Source: an uncultured Synergistales bacterium
GTDB taxonomy: Bacteria; Synergistota; Synergistia; Synergistales; Aminobacteriaceae
Direction of reading: 5' to 3'
DNA: 13,597 bases
Assembly (NCBI GenBank): GCA_905233515.1
Contig: CAJOEQ010000035.1
Location: 3,959-17,555, forward strand
Below the pieces are notes generated by a model. The model searched no databases. It saw only the letters and a list, made by a program, of their open reading frames with translations, and was not told where the DNA came from. This document shows, in pieces, positions 8,349 through 13,597 of the stretch. The translations under genes were made by a program, and so were the position numbers. Position 1 is the stretch's first letter, and every line of letters begins with the position of its first letter.

Positions 8349-9542
8349 ATGTTTTGTTACATGGATCACACAGCTACAACGCCTGTAAGTCCTGAAGTAT
8401 TAAGTGCAATGATGCCATATTTCAGCGAAAATTTCGGCAATCCCTCAAGCGTTTATTCATTCTCACGCAAGAGCAGAGCAGCAATCGAGAAAGCCCGTGA
8501 ACAAGTAGCAAGCTCAATTAATGCCGACCCTTCAGAAATATTTTTTACAGGTTCAGGCACTGAGGCGGATAACTGGGCATTAAAAGGCACTCTAGAGAAA
8601 GCAATCAAGCTCGGCAAGAATCATTTAATCACTACGAAAATCGAACATCACGCGATTCTCCACACTGCCGAATACTTGAGCAAATTTCACGGTGTTGACG
8701 TAACTTATTTAGACGTTGACTCAGAAGGATTTATAAATCTTGACGAGTTAAAAGCAGCTATAACCGATAAGACGGCTTTAATTTCTATAATGTTCGCAAA
8801 TAATGAAGTCGGAACTATTGAGCCAGTTACAGAGATCGGGACAATTTGCAGGGAGAAAAAAATACCCTTTCACACTGACGCAGTACAGGCCGCAGCACAT
8901 TTAAATATTGACGTTAAAGCCATGAATATAGATATGCTTTCAATGTCAGCTCATAAAATGTACGGGCCAAAGGGAGTCGGAGCTTTATATTTGCGCAAGG
9001 GAATGAGGCCGGAAAATTTTATACACGGAGGCGCGCAGGAAAAAAAGCACAGAGCCAGCACTGAAAATATTTCGGGAATTGTCGGATTTGGTGAGGCAAT
9101 GAAAATTTTAAAATCTCGTTTAGACGATGACAAGGCTATAAACTCAGCAAGACGAGATAAATTAATTGCTGGAATTCTGGGAAAAATCCCTCATGCGAAA
9201 TTAAACGGTGCAACCGGTGATAAGAGACTGCCGAATAATATAAATTTCAGCTTTATCGGTGTAGAAGGTGAGACTCTTTTATTAGATTTGGACTATAAAG
9301 GAATAAGCGCGTCTACTGGGAGTGCGTGCAGTTCTGAGAGTTTAGACCCCTCACACGTTTTATTAGCACTGGGATTAAAGCACGAAATGGCTCACGGGTC
9401 ATTAAGATTCACAATAGGAAGACTCACAACAGACGAGCATATAAATTACTTGCTTGAAGTTTTGCCGGAGATAGTAGCAAAGAGGCGCGCAATGTCGCCA
9501 TTATGGGAAGATTATTTAAAAACTTTAGGAGAGAAGGCTTAA
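8349..9542 (+). CDS. iscS: cysteine desulfurase, IscS/NifS type
   Basis: This PLP enzyme removes sulfur from cysteine to give alanine and an enzyme persulfide, which is passed to scaffold proteins. In 397 residues the class V aminotransferase features are clear. The N-terminal MDHTATTPVSPEV is followed by the PLP-contacting TGSGTEADNWA and HTDAVQA (Asp177). The PLP lysine is K203 in SMSAHKMYGPKG. The mobile-loop catalytic Cys327 sits in STGSACSSES. That loop resembles NifS/IscS (group I) proteins rather than SufS. AGGAGG (8331-8336) at a spacing of 12 supports the ATG at 8349, which directly abuts the iscR stop. iscU follows 3 bases after the stop. Because YedF-type selenium genes lie nearby, the enzyme could also supply selenium from selenocysteine; that is only inference. 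NifS and IscS names are used interchangeably in such organisms. Confidence 0.96.
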   Translation: MFCYMDHTATTPVSPEVLSAMMPYFSENFGNPSSVYSFSRKSRAAIEKAREQVASSINADPSEIFFTGSGTEADNWALKGTLEKAIKLGKNHLITTKIEHHAILHTAEYLSKFHGVDVTYLDVDSEGFINLDELKAAITDKTALISIMFANNEVGTIEPVTEIGTICREKKIPFHTDAVQAAAHLNIDVKAMNIDMLSMSAHKMYGPKGVGALYLRKGMRPENFIHGGAQEKKHRASTENISGIVGFGEAMKILKSRLDDDKAINSARRDKLIAGILGKIPHAKLNGATGDKRLPNNINFSFIGVEGETLLLDLDYKGISASTGSACSSESLDPSHVLLALGLKHEMAHGSLRFTIGRLTTDEHINYLLEVLPEIVAKRRAMSPLWEDYLKTLGEKA

Positions 9543-9545
9543 ATT

Positions 9546-9962
9546 ATGGCATTAGATTATAGTCAAAAAGTTATGGATCATTTTATGAATCCTCACAATG
9601 TCGGAGAAATTCCAAACGCTGACGGAGTCGGAGAAGCAGGAAATCCCAAATGCGGGGACATCATGAAAATTTATTTGAAGGTCAACCCTGACACGCAGAT
9701 AATTGAAGACGTGAAATTTAAGACGTTCGGCTGTGCAAGTGCTATAGCGTCATCAAGTATGGCTACTGACATGATAAAGGGACGCACAATCGAAGACGCA
9801 TGGAATTTGACAAATAACGCGGTTGCTGAAGCTCTTGACGGTTTACCGCCCATTAAGATGCACTGCTCAGTCTTGGCCGAAGAAGCTATACACACGGCAC
9901 TAAATGATTATCGCGCTAAACATGGAATGAATATAATTCCTATGGAACATCACGAGGATTAA
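9546..9962 (+). CDS. iscU: Fe-S cluster assembly scaffold IscU/NifU-N type
   Basis: This 138-residue scaffold assembles a labile [2Fe-2S] cluster from IscS sulfur and hands it to apo-proteins. The three conserved cysteines are visible: C36 in NPKCGDIM with D38, C63 in FKTFGCASAIASSS, and C107 in MHCSVLAEEA with H106. The chaperone-recognition motif LPPVK of classical IscU appears as LPPIK (100-104) just before the last Cys. No hscA, hscB or fdx gene is in the window, so the motif may be relic or used by a chaperone encoded elsewhere. The C-terminus ends in a His/Glu-rich tail (MEHHED). The ribosome site GGAGAG lies in the end of iscS. It is the last gene of the iscRSU operon and is followed by a terminator. 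Confidence 0.95.
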   Translation: MALDYSQKVMDHFMNPHNVGEIPNADGVGEAGNPKCGDIMKIYLKVNPDTQIIEDVKFKTFGCASAIASSSMATDMIKGRTIEDAWNLTNNAVAEALDGLPPIKMHCSVLAEEAIHTALNDYRAKHGMNIIPMEHHED

Positions 9963-9972
9963 TAAAAAATTT

Positions 9973-10010
9973 ATTCCCCTGACTCGTAACAAAGCCGGGG
10001 GGATTTATTT
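9973..10010. terminator. bidirectional intrinsic terminator
   Basis: ATTCCCC (9973-9979) pairs with GGGGGAT (9998-10004), including one T-G wobble. The 18-base loop contains TGACTCG. TTTATTTATTA follows on the plus strand and TTTTTTATT on the minus strand. It sits between the iscU stop at 9962 and the convergent protease gene ending at 10012, so it ends transcription in both directions. Confidence 0.75.
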
Positions 10011-10011
10011 A

Positions 10012-11493
10012 TTATAAAAATGGAGTGAACATCACAATAAGTGTAGAGCTTGACTCTTGATATAAGAGCATTACAGCCATATTTGAATCTTTCCAGATAG
10101 TATTAAATTCGTCGTCATTGTCATAGCCTTGTGAAAGGGGCGATCCGTAAATATCGCTTAATTCACGAATTATTTTATTTATAGTTGACTCCGCGTTAAA
10201 TTCTGAAACATGAGGAACTAACATTACACCTTTCAGCTTATAATTATCAAATGCATAGCCGACTATAACGTCAAAATTTGCCTTGAATGCTTTATATATT
10301 TTGCCTGAAGTAAATAATATTTCTGAGTCGTTCATTGGGTTGAGTTCTGAATTAATAGCACTCTCAATACTTGAAAAAGTAGAATTCCATTTTATAGAGT
10401 TAAACCCGCGCGAATTCGGCAAAGAAATTTTTTTCCCCTCACGCGAAATTTTTTGAGTTTGAGTCCGTCTTACTGAATTATTATTTTGTGCAGTCTTGAA
10501 AAAATTATTTAGCAGCGTAGGAGCAACTGCAAAATTTAAATTCTGTCCTTCTGTCATGTATTGAGTCGGCATTCCTACGACTTCACCGCGCAAATTTATT
10601 AAAGCTCCCCCGCTTGACCCCGGAGAAATCGCCGCAGTAAATTGTACCCATTTATTATTTTCTCTGAATGCTGAAATTATGCCGTTTGATACAGTGCCTT
10701 CTAAGCCTTTAGGGTTGCCTATTGCGATTACTGACTCGCCCTGACGTGGTAAAACTTGGCTGATTTTCAAAAATGGAGTCGTGCCTGAATTTATCACGAT
10801 TAATGCCATGTCATTTTTTGAGTCATAGTCTTTTATTTGAGCGGTAAATTTTTTATTGTCCCTAGTGCTGACTCTTATATTATGAGCGTTCTTTATCACG
10901 TGATAATTTGTGAGTATTTCACCCTTTGAGCTCACAAAAAAACCGCTCCCCCGTGAGTTATCAGTCTCAATTAACACTATAGAAGGCATGACTCGCTCAA
11001 CTAAATCGGCGTAATTTGCAGGAGTATTTACAATTTTTTGCGGCGGCTGTTGTTGAGTCTGAGTCTTTGCGCGTAATTCTTCAAGTTCCCGCAAAATTCT
11101 TGAATAGTCTTCAGAGTTTGAAGAGTTTTGAGTAACAGGAGCGGGCGTTATATTTTCCGAGAATTTATATTTATATAATAAGAAGGCACTGACAGCAAAA
11201 CACAAAATTATAACGAGACTTGACACAAGAGCCAATTTTAAGAATAAATTATTATTATTTTGCGCTTGATTTTCTCCATAAATTTGTGAATAAGCATTCA
11301 ACAAAAAATTATATGCCTCATTTAAATTATTGCGCATTTCTTGAGCCTTTATATATTCAGGACTGCCGCGCGAAAATTTTTCAGGATTATATATTGCTAA
11401 TTTGTCATAATAATTGCGTTTTATTTCGTCGAGATTTAAATCTTCGTCATCAGGTGAAATATTTAGATACATACAAGCGTCATCGAGATTCAT
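10012..11493 (-). CDS. membrane-anchored HtrA-type serine protease with degenerate J-like N-terminus
   Basis: The 493-residue protein has four parts. Residues about 1-72 resemble a DnaJ domain, but the HPD motif is replaced by N-P-E (36-38, in AIYNPEKF), so Hsp70 stimulation is unlikely. A single membrane helix follows at about 84-107. A coiled, Gln-rich linker leads to a trypsin-like domain (about 160-332) with the full HtrA triad: His198 in TNYHVIKNAH, Asp228 in SKNDMALI, and Ser294 in AISPGSSGGALIN. No PDZ domain is seen. Residues about 355-493 form a separate domain with features FNSIKW, YGSPLSQ and IWKDSNMAVMLLY, like a repeat seen in secreted stress or lipid-linked proteins. Topology suggests a cytoplasmic J-like head and a protease outside the membrane. 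AAAGGAGG lies 12 bases before the ATG. It is a single-gene unit with a palindrome over its promoter. Confidence 0.9.
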   Translation of the reverse strand: MNLDDACMYLNISPDDEDLNLDEIKRNYYDKLAIYNPEKFSRGSPEYIKAQEMRNNLNEAYNFLLNAYSQIYGENQAQNNNNLFLKLALVSSLVIILCFAVSAFLLYKYKFSENITPAPVTQNSSNSEDYSRILRELEELRAKTQTQQQPPQKIVNTPANYADLVERVMPSIVLIETDNSRGSGFFVSSKGEILTNYHVIKNAHNIRVSTRDNKKFTAQIKDYDSKNDMALIVINSGTTPFLKISQVLPRQGESVIAIGNPKGLEGTVSNGIISAFRENNKWVQFTAAISPGSSGGALINLRGEVVGMPTQYMTEGQNLNFAVAPTLLNNFFKTAQNNNSVRRTQTQKISREGKKISLPNSRGFNSIKWNSTFSSIESAINSELNPMNDSEILFTSGKIYKAFKANFDVIVGYAFDNYKLKGVMLVPHVSEFNAESTINKIIRELSDIYGSPLSQGYDNDDEFNTIWKDSNMAVMLLYQESSSTLIVMFTPFL

Positions 11494-11533
11494 ATTTTAG
11501 TGCAGCCTCCTTTATTCGATAAAGATATTTATA

Positions 11534-11550
11534 TTGCATATTATATGCAA
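11534..11550. promoter_or_regulatory. perfect palindrome over the protease-gene -10 box
   Basis: TTGCATAT, one T, ATATGCAA is an 8+1+8 perfect inverted repeat. On the minus strand its centre reads TATAAT (11545-11540), a consensus -10, with TTATGA 17 bases further upstream as a weak -35. A dimeric repressor or activator bound here would directly control the J-like/HtrA gene. The regulator is unknown. Confidence 0.5.
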
Positions 11551-11735
11551 GTTCACCGAGAGTCATAATTAATCCGGCCTCTTTTCGTGTTGAATTCATA
11601 GAATTATATCAAGTTTTCGCATTATAGAAATTATAATAATAATATTTATAGCTTAATAAAATTTTTCATGCTAGAATTTTTTATAAATCAATATTAAATC
11701 TTATTAATTCAGAAAGGAGCGCAAGAGGAGTCATT

Positions 11736-11860
11736 ATGCCGCGTTTTTCGTGAAAATTTTCAACATGCACGGGAATGCATTATTACTCACTTTTTGCGCA
11801 TCTTCACACGCAGTAATTTATACGCATTCTCATTTAAGCACGGCAAATACTCTATAAACA
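11736..11860 (+). promoter_or_regulatory. yedF leader: short ORF with in-frame TGA and alternative hairpins
   Basis: GAGGAG (11725-11730) lies 5 bases before ATG at 11736, a better ribosome site than yedF itself has. The frame encodes MPRFS and then meets TGA at 11751. Beyond the TGA the frame continues to TAA at 11814. Two mutually exclusive hairpins are visible. One is ATGCA/TGCAT (11765-11769, 11776-11780) around the loop CGGGAA. The other is longer, with arms GAATGC and ATTACT (11773-11787) against AGTAAT and GCATTC (11812-11829). Neither is followed by a T run. Another frame is open through the region to TAA at 11855-11857, 3 bases before the yedF ATG. Possible readings are a leader peptide with attenuation, a tiny selenocysteine ORF, or a frameshifted small gene. 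Confidence 0.35.
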
Positions 11861-12434
11861 ATGCAAAAAATTAACGCAATGGGCAAATTATGTCCCGAAC
11901 CTGTTATTATGACTAAGGCAGAAATCGAAAAGGGCGCGTCAGAACTTGAAATATTAGTTGATAATGATATAGCAGTCTCAAATGTTACAAGATTGCTTAA
12001 TAATAAGGGCTTTGATGTCAAATTAACGCGTTCAGATTCAAGTAATAACAGCAAAAAAAGTAGCATCCGGTGAAGTAGAATCAGCTTCAAAACGTGATGA
12101 GTTATTAGCAATTCTTGTAGCTCATGATGTTTTAGGAGGCAATGACAAGGAACTCGGTGAAGTCTTAATGAAGGCTTTTCTTGGCTGTATCTCTAAATTA
12201 TCGCGCCGGCCTGCTGTAATGGCTTTCATGAATGAAGGAGTCAAGCTCGTTTTGCCTGAGTCATCAGCTTGTGAATATATCAAAGATTTAGAGAAGTCAG
12301 GCACAAAAATTTTAGTTTGCGGGACTTGCACGACTCATTTTGACATTACAAATAAAATCGCAGTCGGTACAATTTCTAATATGTTCGAAATCATGGAAAT
12401 GATAACCGGAGCAGATAACACGCTGATTTTCTAG
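11861..12434 (+). pseudogene. yedF: selenium/sulfur metabolism protein YedF, interrupted by a frameshift
   Basis: Two reading frames together encode a full YedF-like protein. The first part (from ATG 11861) is a TusA/SirA-type domain with the CPxP motif CPEP at residues 11-14 and VDNDIAVSNVTRLL. It stops at TGA 12071. The second part is open from 12027 and carries the DsrE-like domain with GGNDKELGEVLMKAF, MNEGVKLVLPESS and the redox motif CGTC (about 12319-12330), ending TAG at 12432. Joining them needs a +1 shift (one base too many) between 12027 and 12073; an A7 tract at 12053-12059 is the obvious site. The joined length of about 190 residues is normal. YedF proteins occur in selenium-using organisms and may carry sulfur or selenium. 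No ribosome site precedes the ATG. Mutation, transcriptional slippage and sequencing error are all possible. The activase gene follows after 1 base. Confidence 0.85.
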
Positions 12435-12435
12435 C

Positions 12436-13197
12436 ATGATCTACGCTGGTATAGATATAGGCTCAACAGCAGCAAAAGCAATCATTCTTGACGAGTCAAA
12501 ACAAAATATTATCGCAAAAAAGTTAATGCCAACCGGCTGGAACAGTAAAGAGACTGCGGGCGAAATTTTAACGTGGCTTGAATCTCTAAATTTTCCGCGT
12601 TCTGATTCTAGAATTATTGCAACAGGTTACGGGCGAGTCTCAGTTCCCTATGCTGATAAGACTTTAACAGAAATAACTTGTCATGCAAAAGGTGCGGCAT
12701 TTCTAGCAAATGAGTCCGGAAATCTCACAGTTATAGACATCGGCGGGCAGGATACAAAAATTATTTTGCTCTCAAACGGTCGAGTCGTTGATTTCGTCAT
12801 GAATGATAAATGTTCGGCAGGGACTGGCAAATTTTTAGAAGTCATGTCTAACAGAATGGGCTTGACTCTTCCTGAATTTTTTGCGCTTGCTGAACACGGT
12901 CAGGAAGTAAAAATTTCGTCAATGTGTACAGTTTTTGCAGAAAGTGAAATAGTGAGTCTTATGGGATTAGGTACACCACGTGAAAATATTGCTTGCGGTG
13001 CTATAAGCTCAGTTGCTGCAAAAGTTGCTATATTGGCCGGACGTAAAGCAAACGGAACAAAAAATTATTTCTTGACTGGCGGATTTTGTGAGGCTGCATT
13101 ACTCGTTAAAAAACTTGCTGAAGTCCTGAATGCTGAAGTGAAAACATGTCCCGATTCAAGATTTGCAGGAGCTATAGGGGCGGCCTTGCTGGGTTGA
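12436..13197 (+). CDS. BadF/BadG/HgdC-type ATPase, CoA-dehydratase/double-cubane reductase activase
   Basis: This protein is an acetate kinase/sugar kinase/Hsp70-fold ATPase. As a homodimer, the family carries one [4Fe-4S] cluster and drives an electron at low potential into a partner dehydratase or double-cubane reductase. In 253 residues the phosphate loops GIDIGSTAAK (5-14) and DIGGQDTK (101-108) are present. The two cluster cysteines are C126 in NDKCSAGTGKFLEV and C164 in SSMCTVFAESE. The adenosine motif FLTGGFCEA comes near 212-220. These match HgdC (component A) and YjiL proteins. It starts 1 base after yedF, without a clear ribosome site, so it is likely coupled. The next gene is its expected partner type. 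The exact substrate of the system cannot be read from sequence. Confidence 0.93.
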   Translation: MIYAGIDIGSTAAKAIILDESKQNIIAKKLMPTGWNSKETAGEILTWLESLNFPRSDSRIIATGYGRVSVPYADKTLTEITCHAKGAAFLANESGNLTVIDIGGQDTKIILLSNGRVVDFVMNDKCSAGTGKFLEVMSNRMGLTLPEFFALAEHGQEVKISSMCTVFAESEIVSLMGLGTPRENIACGAISSVAAKVAILAGRKANGTKNYFLTGGFCEAALLVKKLAEVLNAEVKTCPDSRFAGAIGAALLG

Positions 13198-13209
13198 GTT
13201 TATAGAGAA

Positions 13210-13597
13210 ATGAAAATTTTTGACGAACTCGAGAATTTAAGGCGTGAGGCTTACGTTAAAGCGATTTTGCGTGATGATGTAATAGGCTATATCGGGCAAA
13301 ATATTCCGCTTGATATATTTTATTCGCGGGGATTATATGCGATTCCGGTTTATGGGATTGACTCGGAAATATTAAATTTCTCACAAGGGAAAAATTTATG
13401 CGATTTAATTAATGCGACTGTAACATATGCTAAGACTGATAAATGCCCGCTAATTCATAGCAGTAAATTAATAGTCTGTGAAAATTTTTGCGAGATAATG
13501 ACTCGTGAAATAAGCGCGCTGAATAAACTAAACAAAAGCGTGTTTATTTATGAATCCGGCCAAGAAAATAATTTAATTGCGCAAGTAAATAATATAT
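13210..13597 (+). CDS. 2-hydroxyacyl-CoA dehydratase D-component/YjiM-like protein (5' part)
   Basis: The ATG at 13210, 12 bases after the activase gene, opens a frame of 129 codons that runs out of the window. The visible part begins MKIFDELENLRREAYVKAI. It contains VIGYIGQNIPLDIFYSRGLY, which fits the HgdB/FldC/YjiM pattern of an early G-Y-x(4)-P-x-E/D-x(4)-G motif. TYAKTDKCPLIHSSKLIVCE then corresponds to the region where YjiM-type proteins have Cys ligands. Cysteines are at 64, 79, 90 and 94. The usual TCDGKKKM motif reads FCEIMTRE here, so the protein is divergent. In the family this component holds [4Fe-4S] or double-cubane clusters and is activated by the ATPase encoded just upstream. 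Family assignment is moderate because only the N-terminus is seen. Confidence 0.7.
   Translation, partial: MKIFDELENLRREAYVKAILRDDVIGYIGQNIPLDIFYSRGLYAIPVYGIDSEILNFSQGKNLCDLINATVTYAKTDKCPLIHSSKLIVCENFCEIMTREISALNKLNKSVFIYESGQENNLIAQVNNI

Larger units (their letters stand above)
11494..11860. other. intergenic region without a confident gene (367 bases)
   Basis: This stretch separates the divergent protease gene and yedF. From left to right it holds the protease gene's ribosome site (11506-11513), a 17-base palindrome over a candidate -10 (11534-11550), and very AT-rich DNA. Within the latter are ATTATA and TATAAT arms (11621-11637) and AAAATT/AATTTT arms (11658-11663, 11675-11680) followed by a T run. 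GAGGAG (11725-11730) then precedes an ATG at 11736, and hairpins run up to the yedF start. A yedF promoter was not recognised with confidence; TAGAAT at 11672-11677 or TATAAA at 11682-11687 could be -10 boxes. Confidence 0.6.

Noticed and set aside
11220..11522. 100-codon plus-strand frame opposite the protease gene
   Set aside because: It lies antisense to the J-like and membrane part of a well-supported protein, and its peptide shows no family features.
11621..11637. ATTATA-GAAAT-TATAAT inverted repeat
   Set aside because: It is made only of A and T arms in a very AT-rich gap, so it is expected by chance; at most it supplies -10-like sequences.
11658..11685. Terminator-like hairpin AAAATT/AATTTT with T run
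   Set aside because: The stem has no G-C pairs and would be too weak to end transcription, and no gene ends just upstream on the plus strand.
11830..12111. 93-codon minus-strand frame opposite yedF
   Set aside because: It is an antisense shadow of the conserved TusA-like domain, with Leu-rich low-complexity content and no ribosome site.
12168..12434. Separate 88-residue gene starting at ATG 12168
   Set aside because: That ATG is an internal Met of the YedF DsrE-like domain, whose frame is open and conserved well upstream of it.

Overview
The window is AT-rich and densely coding. It looks like the chromosome of an anaerobic bacterium. Supporting signs are a YedF-type selenium/sulfur protein, a 2-hydroxyacyl-CoA dehydratase-type ATPase activase with a dehydratase-like partner, and a compact iscR-iscS-iscU set. 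The mix of SecA, a FtsB/DivIC protein and a secreted DUF3857-like protein, with the AT-rich composition, would fit a host-associated Synergistota member or a clostridium-like lineage. That placement is an inference and was not tested by alignment. No insertion sequence, CRISPR array, tRNA or rRNA was seen.

Layout. Positions 1-710 hold the 5' part of a minus-strand gene with a predicted membrane segment at the window edge; its product is unknown. Divergent from it are two small membrane-protein genes (778-1176 and 1180-1359). A bidirectional terminator (1369-1414) separates these from a minus-strand operon transcribed from 7686 to 1415: secA, a secreted DUF3857/transglutaminase-like protein, argS, and a FtsB/DivIC-type division protein. 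Gaps in this operon are 2 to 12 bases. A divergent regulatory region of about 200 bases then leads to the plus-strand operon iscR-iscS-iscU (7887-9962), closed by a second bidirectional terminator at 9973-10010.

The other side of that terminator is a single minus-strand gene (10012-11493). It encodes a degenerate J-like domain, one membrane helix, an HtrA-type serine protease and a C-terminal domain. Its promoter region contains a perfect 17-base palindrome. A 367-base region without a confident gene (11494-11860) follows. It has a strong ribosome binding site, an ATG with an early in-frame TGA, and alternative hairpins. From 11861 the plus strand carries yedF (broken by a frameshift near an A7 tract), a BadF/HgdC-type activase, and the start of an HgdB/YjiM-like gene that leaves the window.

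How the genes work together. The isc genes move sulfur from cysteine to an IscU scaffold, probably under an Fe-S-sensing IscR. The yedF-activase-dehydratase-like group suggests a selenium/sulfur-linked ATP-driven reductase. The SecA operon combines export, tRNA charging and division housekeeping functions. The most unusual points are the yedF leader and frameshift region, the J-like/HtrA fusion with its palindrome, the transglutaminase-like protein lacking its expected catalytic residues, and a roughly five-fold excess of GAGTC/GACTC across the window.
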